Of a stretch of 10,000 bases of DNA, positions 1-7,631 are shown in pieces. The stretch is from Actinidia chinensis. Taxonomy: Eukaryota > Streptophyta > Magnoliopsida > Ericales > Actinidiaceae. Position 1 is the first letter of the stretch. Each line of letters begins with the position of its first letter. The notes under the pieces were generated by a model. The model did not search any database. It was not told the DNA's origin and was given only the letters and a program-made list of their open reading frames with translations. The stretch covers positions 15,001 through 25,000 of the forward strand of contig VIGQ01000277.1 of NCBI GenBank assembly GCA_009663005.1. Reading direction: 5' to 3'. Position numbers and translations under genes: made by a program.

Positions 1-440
1 TACAACTTACATCGAAGGAGAGGATCATGAGCTACACACAAAAGTCACAAATTTAGAAACAATCACATGTGAGGACTTGAGCAAGTCAGTCATAACTCTG
101 GGCAATCAGTTATAACATCTGAGCACATTATGGGAAAATGAACTCTATGCTGAGAGTCTTGAATTTCACACAAATATAAGGGCAATCCCGCTTAACCCAA
201 CAAAACCCTAAGCTGTGCCAACTACATTGATGAAACACATTGCGAGCAGGTCATACCATCACAACTCTTAGAAGTGGAAAAGAAAAGAAATCGATAAAAA
301 CCATTGCTCTGAAAAGAGGTTAATCATGAGGAAGAGAAGATGAGTCTAGGGGATTAGTCAAAAAGAGTGAGGAGAAAAGATCATAAGAGTAATCTGAGCG
401 TTTAAGAAAGCATCTAATGAGATAACCATTGGAAGAGTTA
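1..440 (+). pseudogene. Degraded gag region, poorly recognisable
   Basis: There is no open frame longer than a few tens of codons. The position, immediately upstream of a clear gag C-terminus, and the purine-rich, Lys/Glu/Arg-rich coding flavour suggest this is the hydrophilic linker part of an Athila-type gag polyprotein. I cannot align it motif by motif. The assignment is therefore inference from context. Confidence 0.4.
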
Positions 441-745
441 AAAACATTGCTCCATTCCCACATAGGTTAATGAAGAGAGTAAAACGAACTGGATGTGGAA
501 ATCTATGATATCTTTAACAAGTTCAAAATTAACATTACTATGTTAGATGCTATCAAACAAATACCTTCCATCCCAAGTTCTTGAAAGACTTGTGTACTGT
601 AAAAAGGAAGTTTCATTGTCAAAGAGATGGCGGATTATGACATGAGAGTCAATAGTGCAATTCTTCATGCAAATCGGCTATGCCAAATATAAGACCCCCT
701 GGTTGTCCTACAATTTAGTGTATAATAGGGGGTATAGGATTGACA
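441..745 (+). pseudogene. gag C-terminus and gag-protease linker (Athila type)
   Basis: Conserved Athila-type gag/linker motifs appear in succession in changing frames. A PFPHRL-like segment lies at 452-470. A frame from 498 reads EIYDIFNKFKINI and then LDAIKQIPS. A shifted frame at 575-612 reads KFLKDLCTVKRK. Around 690-720 there is a PKYKDP-like segment. In intact elements this stretch links the nucleocapsid part of gag to the protease and is translated as one polyprotein. At least three frame changes separate the motifs, so this is a dead copy. The motif order matches the family, which makes chance similarity unlikely. Confidence 0.85.
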
Positions 746-1290
746 GCACTTCTTGACCTAGGGTCTGCGTTAATCTTTTGCCATATTCTGTGTATAAAGA
801 ATTAGGTCTGAGAACTAAGCACAACACGTGTTTACAATTGAGTTAGCCCAATCGATACCATTAAGGTCCCTAGAGGTGTCGTTAGAGGATGTGCTATCCA
901 AGTTGATCTACGGTCTACTATCCGGTTGATTTTATTGTTTAGATACCAACCTGTGGAGGCAAATCTTTAAGCATCATATTCCTGTTATTTTAGGCGACCA
1001 TTCCTAGCAATGTCGCATGCCATTTATTAATTGTAGGAATGGGCTACTTAAACTTACGTTTGCGGAATATAACCTTAGAAGAAAAAACTAATATCTTCAC
1101 GGTGGGTACACAATTATCGATATAGACCATGTTGAGAAGGTGAATTTTATTGGTCTCTAGTATACAAAAAGCATGTGAAACAATGAATCTTGGAGGATCC
1201 AATTGAGAGGGATTTAGTTTTGAGTAAGTCCAATGACCAATGGGAATCTACATGTTTGGGTTTAAGGACTAGTTTTGAAGGGAGAAGACG
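745..1290 (+). pseudogene. Retropepsin-like aspartic protease, Athila type, broken
   Basis: This is the protease that would cleave the gag-pol polyprotein. The active-site region reads LLDLGS at 749-766, with Asp at 755-757. After a small frame-changing deletion it continues as VNLLPYSVYKELGL from 769. A further frame at 866 reads VPRGVVRGCAIQVD. Downstream are the protease C-terminal VEAN segment near 953 and, at about 990-1015, a degraded match to the family's ILGRPFLAT segment. The DLG signature in place of the usual D-T/S-G is the Athila form. Sequence after 1090 (NIF, then a VEEV-like segment near 1130, then DPIER near 1198) still follows the family. Multiple stops and frameshifts make it inactive. 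Reverse transcriptase should follow at once but does not. Confidence 0.9.
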
Positions 1291-1368
1291 TAAGTTTTTT
1301 ATGCAGGTGAGTCAGTGGACTCCTACTTTGTGATTTTCACAATTATTAATTTTTGGACAAATGTGTAT

Positions 1369-1635
1369 GACTACCGGAAATTAAAGAATCAAAGATGAAA
1401 CTTGTGCATGACCACATACTTTGCATAAAATCTTTTAAAGTTGTCATAAAATTCGTTTATACACCCCCCCTATTTCTCGATTACACTTATTTTCGTGGAG
1501 ATTTTAAATTTAAAAGGTAGGTGGCCGGACCGTTCACTTCAATTAATGTTTTTTAAGTTAAAAGGGCATCAATGAAGCCCAATCTTGATTGAGCAAGAGG
1601 AGTGAGGGCGTTGGATCGACCATGACCCACCTGAA
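1369..1635 (+). pseudogene. Integrase C-terminal (GPF) remnant
   Basis: A frame from 1371 reads through a KLVHDHIL segment (about 1398-1424) and KSFKVV, corresponding to the LHD.HI..K.F.VG part that precedes the integrase C-terminal domain in Ty3/gypsy elements. The same frame crosses a TAG at 1518-1520 and reads VAGPFTSINVF at 1521-1553, the GPF/Y motif that ends integrase in this group, before a TAA at 1554. In an active element this domain binds DNA during insertion. The catalytic core (DD35E), the zinc finger, RNase H and reverse transcriptase are all absent between 1290 and 1369, pointing to one large deletion. Confidence is high for the GPF motif and lower for the exact end. Confidence 0.85.
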
Positions 1636-3402
1636 TTAATTGAAAACAATACCTTACTATATTTGTTGTATAATGCGTCTTAGGTAGAGTCGAGTTATAG
1701 ATAGTTTAATTCTAGTGGGGGGAGAGGGTGTTGTCTCAAACTCTTTCACTTTGTTTCCCCTTCGTCTTGTTTATTTTCGCAATTTCGGATAATGCTATCT
1801 CTAGTGGGGGCGGGGAGTATTTTATAATTTTTGTTTTGGATAATTTAGTTTTTAGGTAGTTAGTGTAATTTTCATAGAAAACATTGAAAAAAAAAATTAA
1901 AAAATTTTGAAAAAAAAAAAAATATTGGCTAACGTTTTTGGATGTTGATAGCAGGTTTTATTTTCTATTACATGTCATCCGAAATAGGTTTGTTTCTGGT
2001 TTCCTTCAAATTTTCCTGTGACTTCGCATTCCATGTTTATATCTGATCCTTTCGGATATTGTGGATGTGTTGAGAATTCTGACTTTTGGGAACCATAACT
2101 GAATCATTGTGTTTTGTTTTCAAAGATAGTTGAAGTCACTTAGTAACTTTGCATAAGACGATATTTTAAGGCGGATTATCATGTCCAAATCAGTTGTTGC
2201 ATGCGTGATATTTTATTGGTTGTGTATAATAAGAGAGAGATAGAACTTCCACTGCCATGAGTCGTGTTTTGTCGAAGTGAAACTGTTTATAAGTCTACAT
2301 GACTGCATCCATAAAAGTGGGATTTATACCTTTTAGTTTTAGAGTCATGAATCGTTTTTATGTGAGCGATTTGACCTTTACTCAAAATTTTTTTGTGACT
2401 TCATTGGTTGAGTAGCTTCACTATTTTTGAAAGTTGGTTTACATGTTAGTGTGTAATTTAGAATTTTTGAACCTTTTACATGATTACATTCATTCTGGAT
2501 TTTGTTACATTAACGGCCAATTCATATATATTTTCTTTTCTGTTATTCTTTTTCGGTAATTGCATATAAAAAAGATCTCAAAAAGCTCATTGTTGGAGTA
2601 AAGTTTTGAGAAGTTGAGAAAAAAAAGAGAAAAAAAAGTTGAAACAAAAAGATTCAAAATTGAAAAGTGTGAAAAAATGAGTTTGAAGTGTATGCTTTTA
2701 GTTTGGCATGTGTAGTTTCACTGTCTAGTTGGATCGATTACAACTTGATCCTTTCTACTTCTTGGCCTATTCTTCCACTCATATGGGCCTTAAATATCCG
2801 AAATTGCACTAATTCGTTTTTGCATTGTAAAAGCCATCAAGTCAAATTCACAACGGGTGCATTAAGTGAACATTCTTTCATGAAACTATGCCATTCTATA
2901 CACTTTACAGCTGGCAGGTTGAAATTGGGCTTGCTCCTATTATAATTATTTGTATACTTACTCGTACAACGAGCAAGTCCTTAGAGGAACTTGTGTGTTC
3001 TATTGTTTAGATGTAATGACTTGTGAGTTGAATGCGGAGGCGATAGGTTGTTTGTTATGGATTCGAATGTTTGAAATTTGGGAATACACTCTACCACTTA
3101 AACTGAATTCTCGTTTATATTGCACTTGACGTTTGGTTTGGTTGCGTCGCATGATTGGCTTGATTTGAATCGCTTGCATTATTTTTTGGTTGAGAAACTA
3201 TTTTTAAATTATTTTGGATACATTGCTGTGTGATGTTTTTGTGGGTATCATCACTGGAAGCCCTCACTAGACACCACTCGTCCACTAGGAGAAACCTGGG
3301 GTTTAAGGCTTGATGCATACGCTAAATGCTTCGGGACTCTTACGAAAAGAGAGTTATCTTTTTATTTTTATTTAATTTTGCTAGAACTAGGCAAAAGGTC
3401 AG
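1636..3402 (+). other. Noncoding 3' region of the Athila-type element
   Basis: This stretch lies between pol and the 3' LTR. Athila-type elements often carry a long spacer or an env-like frame here. I see no convincing env-like protein: the longest frame (2688-2945, 85 codons) has no recognisable domain. Visible structure includes two G-rich copies of CTAGTGGGGG (1712-1721 and 1801-1810), A-rich runs at 1887-1922 and purine-rich runs at 2619-2640. A segment from about 3030 to 3330 looks like the conserved pre-LTR sequence of related plant elements. Short frames at 3115-3318 on the minus strand are treated as chance. Confidence 0.6.
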
Positions 3403-3410
3403 TTGAGGGG
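3395..3410 (+). promoter_or_regulatory. Polypurine tract next to the 3' LTR
   Basis: A purine-rich stretch ending in GTTGAGGGG abuts a TGTG that opens the LTR. In LTR retrotransposons this RNase-H-resistant tract primes plus-strand DNA synthesis, and it always touches the 3' LTR. It is interrupted by a few pyrimidines, in keeping with age. Its position is what sets the LTR start at 3411. Confidence 0.65.
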
Positions 3411-3415
3411 TGTGA

Positions 3416-3440
3416 TTGGACTGCATAATTTGTAGTCCAA
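3416..3440. repeat. Hairpin at the LTR start
   Basis: TTGGACTGCA (3416-3425) and TGTAGTCCAA (3431-3440) are inverted repeats with 9 of 10 bases paired (plus a possible G-T pair), separated by TAATT. The hairpin begins five bases inside the LTR end. Confidence 0.8.
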
Positions 3441-3593
3441 ACGCATTTAATCGACTAAGTTGCCCTATTTAGTTTAACTTTGAATTTTATCGATGTTTTT
3501 GTACTTATAGTTCGTATCTGAGACCATTGCATGCTAATGCTGATTAAAAAGGAGAAAAGAAGCGAAAAAGGCAAGAGGAGAAAAATTGCACTA

Positions 3594-3907
3594 GGCGTTT
3601 GAACGCCAGAAACAAGAAGGTTTTAAGAGCATTCGAACGCTGGGAAAAAGTTCAAATTTTGCACTGACCGTTCTGAACGTTGTATCAAGGAGTTTTGGGC
3701 GTTCGCACGCCAAGAAGAAAAAATGATGAAGAAGTTCGAACTCCCTTGCTTACAGTTCGAAAAGTCGAGACTTGAAAGTTGGATGTTGGCTCGGTTCGAA
3801 CGCCACACTAAAGAGGAATTGGGCGTTCAAACGCTAGAGGAAAGGTTCAGAAATGTTGTGAGACCGTCGAACACCAGAAAAGCAAAGGACCAAGAGTTCG
3901 AACGCTA
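3594..3907. repeat. Array of about ten TTCGAA-centred palindromes
   Basis: Variants of GGCGTTCGAACGCC recur with centres near 3600, 3635, 3674, 3705, 3738, 3757, 3798, 3828, 3869 and 3901. The spacing is mostly 30-41 bp and there is one short step of 19 bp. Clear members are GGCGTTTGAACGCC (3594-3607), AGCATTCGAACGCT (3628-3641), GGCGTTCGCACGCC (3698-3711) and AGTTCGAACT (3733-3742). The array lies in LTR U3 upstream of the TATA box, where retrotransposon enhancers sit. Similar motifs occur in some plant gypsy LTRs to my recollection. Open frames crossing it on both strands are side effects of its low stop-codon content. Confidence 0.8.
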
Positions 3908-4131
3908 GCAGGAACACATCTCGTATTTTCGCCATAACTGTTTACTCCGATATCCGATTGAGCTTAATTTTAATGCTTAGAAAGAAGATTTAAAAGGCCT
4001 ACAATTTTGTCTCGAATAGGCAATTGGCTGGATCGATCTCTAAAGTGGTCAAAAGAGAGAAACACGTACGGGACAGTATAGGAAGTTTTGAAGTTTTCCT
4101 AATTCTACTAGGATTCTAATTTGTGTTGGCT

Positions 4132-4139
4132 TATAAATA
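4132..4139 (+). promoter_or_regulatory. LTR TATA box
   Basis: TATAAATA lies about 720 bp into the LTR, in the context GGCTTATAAATAATTTC. It would place transcription start near 4160-4170, dividing U3 from R-U5. No other good TATA box lies near the expected promoter position. Confidence 0.6.
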
Positions 4140-4526
4140 ATTTCTTATCTCTTAGGACGAGATATGCTTTAGTTATACTTTAGTTTGAGGGTTTCCTTTC
4201 ACGCCTCTTAGTTTAGTTTTCATATTGGTCTTAGGTTTACATTATTTTTGTAATTACTGTCAATTTTTTATTAAGTTAATGCAACTTTTTTACCGTAATG
4301 CTTTCATAACATCGTTGTTTGTTTTTCTTATCCATTGCTTGGCTATGTGTTTTCCTAACTTGGGATTGATTGTTAGATTATTGGGGACAAGATGAACAAT
4401 TAGGTAAATTTAATATCACCAATTTAATTTTTTTTATTTTTATTTCTTCTTCTCTTTCGTTTTATGATCTTTCAAACTAGGACTCCCTATTTATGTTCGG
4501 TAATACATATGCGGGATTGCTACCAC

Positions 4527-4704
4527 CTCAGTATCTACGTTCCTTGTAACGTTTATGCGTGAGTTGGGTTCTCTTATTGCTCCATGATTCATAAATGCAC
4601 GGTCCTTGATTATCACCACGCCAGAGTGATTCTAAGTAACGTTTATATTGAATTGCTGGCTCAGTATATACGCGCCTTGTAACGGTTATGCGTGAGTTGG
4701 GTTC
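4527..4704 (+). repeat. Two 45-bp direct repeats in the LTR R-U5 part
   Basis: Copies at 4527-4571 and 4660-4704 match at 41 of 45 positions by hand comparison, starting CTCAGTAT and ending GTGAGTTGGGTTC. They are 133 bp apart. A partial third match (GTAACGTTTAT) sits at 4636-4646 between them. The block lies downstream of the TATA box, so it would be in the transcribed leader. Confidence 0.85.
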
Positions 4705-5109
4705 ATTAATATGTGGTTGTAACGAATTGAAGATTGAAATAACAATGAGTTTAAAAGTTAAATTTTCCGAATCAGACCCACGATGTAAGTCGAAGGATTT
4801 GAGTTATAAGAAGCCTCCATTGGGAATTCCGAGAAACCTAAGTGATGGATCAAGGATTCCGAGTCCGTTTTTATTATCAGTTTAAATCAGTTCAATTAGT
4901 TTTTGTTTAATTAGAATTAGTTTTAATCAACCAAAAACCAAAATTCGATTTTTTGTTTTCTCTTTGTGAAGCGTAAGTTAGGATAACTTAGATTTGAGCT
5001 ATCGTTTTAGTTATATTGTTTTCACCGGCACTACTCCTGTGAGATTCGATACTCGTACTTCGAGTTTTATTACTACTTCGCGACCCGGACACTTGCAGTC
5101 AAGAATGCA

Positions 5110-6440
5110 CTTCTGGGAGCGAATCAAATCACCCTTGCTTAGAGTTAGGCATTACAAACGTGACAATATTTTTCTATATATGCAAGTTTGGGATAAGCCT
5201 ATATTTTATTCTTGTAATCGCAAAGCTTGAAATCCTTAAAATTAACTTGCTTCTCCCAAGTCCTTTATATCAAAAGAATTTGCCAACCAGATTTTTATAG
5301 TACATAACGCCCTAATCATTCCAATGAGTTTTTATCATATACATATAAAATTAAAAATATCACCACACTTTGCTCACACTTTTTTATACACACATGATTC
5401 ATCATCATTGTTTGTTCAAATCCAAGATTTGATTGCTTGATCAAAACGACTGTCCAACTTCTGGAGGCTTTGTTTATGGCTATGTCCTCCAATTAAGACA
5501 ATGATAGGGATCTTATAGAGTCCTACTTTGACTTCATTAAAATATTAAAAGTCCTAGTTATATCTCATAACGTAATTTGTAATTTAATCATCAATTAATT
5601 CACTAACTAATTTGGATTGCCTCCAAAGCAAAAGACTAAATACCCTCATTGCTATTTTATATCACATTAAAATCCATCCCATGGATATCAATAATCAGGG
5701 TTTTGATTATTAACCGTCACCAAATCCCAATTATTCAACATTCATGATTCATAATTCATTTTCTATTAGTCATTAAAATAGTAAGTTTTCACTTCGATCA
5801 ACAATTTATCGAAAAGACGGGAGTCTATATTTCAATGACAAATAATGAATTAACTCACAAATATACCCGCTCTCTCCAGAGAGATTGAGATTCAATCTTG
5901 AGATTAGTGGTTCCCCCCACAGACATAACAATGAGCCACCAAGATAACCGAGATATTAACCTCAATTAGCCTCCACTCATTGATAAATCAAATTGACAAT
6001 GTCAAGACTAGGTTCACCATTTCTCTCAAATAGAGTCCATGCAATATGAATATAAGATTTTATCATAATATGACAGTTTTTATATGATAACTTTAATATT
6101 ACGATGATCTAGTTCTCTATATGCCCTATATACCAATATTTGAACCCAGAGGTCATCTACCTGATGGTTGAGATAAACCATCATATCATATAAAAGTTAC
6201 ATATTTATTTTTTCACAAATAGACATCCAATCTCATTCACTGCTACGAATTAATTTAAAGTTAGCAGAATTAATGATTATATCTTCTGTGTGTAAATCTC
6301 ATTTTCATACATGTATCGTCTCTCCAATAACTTACTAACATAATCTCATGATAAATCATAATCTCCATAGCATCTCATGATACATAGAACATATCCAATG
6401 TATGATAAAATAAATTCTCATTCCAAATTATAATTAAATA
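5110..6440. other. AT-rich stretch without a recognised gene
   Basis: No open frame of note, RNA gene or recognised transposon motif is visible apart from the 4994-5230 frame that spills in from the LTR. Small inverted repeats occur: TGATGGTT/AACCATCA with a 6-base loop at 6162-6183, and AGATTGA/TCAATCT at 5882-5898. A CTCTCTCCAGAGAGA block sits just before the latter. The texture, AT-rich with phrases that look repeated in plant genomes, would fit a degraded LTR or nonautonomous element, possibly antisense. That is impression only. Confidence 0.4.
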
Positions 6441-6575
6441 TTTGGAACAGGTGGGCAACAATCCACAATGTATACCTTTAATGCCCTGATGACGGATGAA
6501 ATGAAAACCCTATTTGATGGAGCATATATTGGTAACGATATATTCCTTCCATGGTGTATGCTTTACATTGGATAG
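6441..6575 (+). pseudogene. Short unrecognised open frame upstream of the Helitron core
   Basis: After a TAA, one frame runs open to a TAG at 6573-6575, with an ATG at 6468. The product from that ATG would be 35 residues beginning MYTFNALMTDEMKTLFDGAY and ending in WCMLYIG. Its composition looks protein-like, but I do not recognise a family. It could be a piece of the Helitron N-terminal coding region, a captured gene fragment or chance. It shares the strand of the Helitron core. Confidence 0.3.
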
Positions 6576-6694
6576 TTTCATGGGGATTGGTAAAATATGA
6601 GAAATACAACCATTACGTGGCACTTGAATGACTATTTCATTATACCTGCAGTATGATATAGCAAACAAGCGCCATTAAAAAGAAGAATGATTAG

Positions 6695-6934
6695 TTACGT
6701 CGTAGAGCTAGAAAAGGGATCGAAACAGATTACAATCAAAACGGTGAGCGTCAAAATCTAATCAACTTTGCTAACAGCTTTGACAAAGAACAAGAAGCGC
6801 TATGGAAGAGAAAAGGATCATTTCTGAGCGGCGAGCTAAGCTACGGGTGGCCTTCTAATTCTACTAATGTATGCCAAAATAAATATGTAGCAACACTTAG
6901 TGCTCTAGCACCAGGTGATTATTTACTGACCTAA
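6695..6934 (+). pseudogene. Unrecognised 79-codon open frame without ATG
   Basis: This frame runs from the TAG at 6692-6694 to the TAA at 6932-6934 with no internal stop and no methionine codon. It begins LRRRARKGIETDYNQNGERQ and later contains KEQEALWKRKGSF, SGELSYGWP and LSALAPGDYLLT. Mixed charged and aromatic residues and balanced codon use make it look like real coding sequence, and the lack of ATG suggests an internal exon or a fragment. I do not recognise the family. Because it lies just upstream of a Helitron on the same strand, it may be its N-terminal coding part or a gene fragment captured by the transposon. Neither idea can be settled from sequence alone. Confidence 0.45.
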
Positions 6935-6939
6935 TAAAC

Positions 6940-7122
6940 ATGATTAAGGGAGTGTTCAAAAAAAGACTCCAAACGAATAGGAAATTCATTAGGGATTACC
7001 CGATGCAATCCCAAGTGGCAGGAAGCCCATTCAATAATGCGAGACTGGAGTACACAAGGAAGGCTTAATTGCGCTGCTTACAACAAGAATTACTGACAAA
7101 GAACCCTTCAAGCATTGACATT
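6940..7122 (+). pseudogene. Unrecognised frame with one internal stop, Helitron upstream region
   Basis: From the ATG at 6940 the frame reads 42 codons to a TAA at 7066-7068 and then continues for 18 codons (LRCLQQELLTKNPSSIDI) to a TGA at 7123. Residues such as KKRLQTNRKFIRDYP and NNARLEYTRKA are typical of a basic N-terminal region. I do not recognise a domain. Position and strand suggest the Helitron N-terminal coding region or a cargo fragment. It begins six bases after the stop of the preceding open frame, which makes one older, frameshifted coding stretch plausible. Confidence 0.4.
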
Positions 7123-7130
7123 TGAAGGAA

Positions 7131-7218
7131 ATGCACAAAATTTTGTGGGGGGGGGGCCGGGGGCCCAATAAGAAGACAAGAGTGACGAGCAATGATATTG
7201 CTCATAATCTCAAGCAGA
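7131..7218 (+). pseudogene. Putative Helitron coding exon A (5' part)
   Basis: The frame from the ATG at 7131 crosses the G-tract at 7147-7163 and then reads NKKTRVTSNDIAHNLKQ, stopping at a candidate splice donor A|GTAAGG at 7218/7219. The basic KKTR is nuclear-localisation-like. The reading frame upstream of the G-tract is doubtful, since such tracts readily slip. Joined to 7322 the frame stays open, which is the main argument that this is an exon. Family membership is inferred from linkage to the downstream Helitron domain. Confidence 0.45.
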
Positions 7219-7321
7219 GTAAGGAAATTGACAACCTATGTTACTTGAAAGACCAGCATAGTTGATTTTCTAAGAATATATATAGGTAGTTGAAATTTGT
7301 ATTACTAGTTACAATTGTTAG
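7219..7321 (+). other. Candidate intron 1 (103 bp, phase 1)
   Basis: It opens GTAAGG and closes with ATTGTTAG, is AT-rich, and contains in-frame stops. Splicing joins A (7218) to GG (7322-7323) to make an Arg codon and continues straight into the frame of the ATG at 7327. Both flanking frames are open. Confidence 0.5.
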
Positions 7322-7537
7322 GGAGCATGCATTCACAACTTGATTTTGGAGAAACCGCACATAATGGCCAGAATATTCACGTAGAACAAGGAACAGATAG
7401 TGGCTGAACAACAACGAGTATTCATGGGAAATCAAGACATGCAAGTATTGACGATGGAAAGAGAAGCACGCAAAATGTCAGAGCCAAAAAGAGAAGGAGA
7501 GTAACAAATGACGATATTACACAAAGTGTTGGACAAA
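7322..7537 (+). pseudogene. Putative Helitron coding exon B
   Basis: This 216-base segment (exactly 72 codons) lies between the two candidate introns. It reads from SMHSQLDFGETAHNGQNIH through one TGA at 7411-7413 to SIDDGKRSTQNVRAKKRRRV and ends QSVGQ. The KKRRR cluster is nuclear-localisation-like, as expected ahead of the Rep domain of a transposase that works in the nucleus. Apart from the one TGA the frame is open. The product is otherwise unrecognised, and its link to the Helitron rests on the splice join into exon C, which carries a Helitron-like YCGA segment. Confidence 0.5.
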
Positions 7538-7631
7538 GTAAGAGAAACATATATTTTATGATGTAGCTGAAATGTATTTCTTTTGCTGATACATCTAAAT
7601 AGATCGTAAACAAACTCCTCTACTATTTTAG
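7538..7631 (+). other. Candidate intron 2 (94 bp, phase 1)
   Basis: It opens GTAAGA, is AT-rich, has a CTGAT branch-site-like motif near 7585 and a pyrimidine-rich end, CTCCTCTACTATTTTAG. Splicing joins A (7537) to GA (7632-7633), again an Arg codon, and moves from one open frame to the open frame KFQQAWNFGAPTFNRQYCGA. The interior has stops in the relevant frames. Confidence 0.6.

Larger units (their letters stand above)
1..5109 (+). mobile_element. Truncated Athila-type Ty3/gypsy LTR retrotransposon, 3' part
   Basis: From left to right this holds degraded gag, protease, an internal deletion, the integrase C-terminus, a long noncoding 3' region, a purine-rich tract and the 3' LTR. The order and orientation are those of a Ty3/gypsy element on the + strand. 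The Athila assignment rests on the protease reading DLG rather than DTG or DSG, the wording of the gag-protease linker, and the long LTR and 3' region. All of these are judged from memory of the family. The 5' LTR, primer-binding site and most of gag lie left of the window, so target-site duplications cannot be checked. Every coding part is frameshifted, so the copy cannot make its own proteins. The right end is set at the CA at 5108-5109, uncertain by about 15 bp. Confidence 0.85.
3411..5109 (+). repeat. 3' LTR of the Athila-type element (about 1.7 kb)
   Basis: The LTR opens with TGTGATTGGACTGCA directly after a polypurine tract and closes near TGCAGTCAAGAATGCA. The two ends form an imperfect inverted repeat sharing GACTGCA/TGCAGTC and TG...CA termini. 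The length of about 1.7 kb fits Athila LTRs. The U3 part holds the palindrome array (3594-3907) and a TATA box at 4132. The sequence between 3920 and 4010 and the stretch near 5030-5100 match my memory of conserved plant gypsy LTR segments. No second LTR is in the window, so this may be the 3' LTR of a truncated copy. The right boundary is less certain than the left. Confidence 0.75.

Noticed and set aside
2688..2945. 85-codon + frame as an env-like gene
   Set aside because: Serine/leucine-rich translation without a clear signal peptide, membrane pattern or family motif; it lies in the noncoding 3' region.
3623..3908. Overlapping 61-codon frames on both strands
   Set aside because: They lie in the palindrome array, whose repeated TTCGAA words lack stop codons in several frames; no domain is visible.
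4688..4885. 65-codon + frame in the LTR leader
   Set aside because: It starts inside the second 45-bp repeat and has no recognisable domain; LTR sequence is expected to be noncoding.
5110..5130. Primer-binding site after the first LTR
   Set aside because: CTTCTGGGAGCGAATC has only weak likeness to TGGCGCC-type sites, and protease and integrase lie upstream, so this is a 3' LTR followed by flank.
4994..5230. 78-codon + frame
   Set aside because: It crosses the proposed LTR end into unrelated sequence, and the part in the LTR is a conserved noncoding segment.
6590..6651. Possible third intron GTAAAATATG...TATACCTGCAG
   Set aside because: The acceptor is good, but at 62 bp it is short and the joined frames run into stops on both sides.
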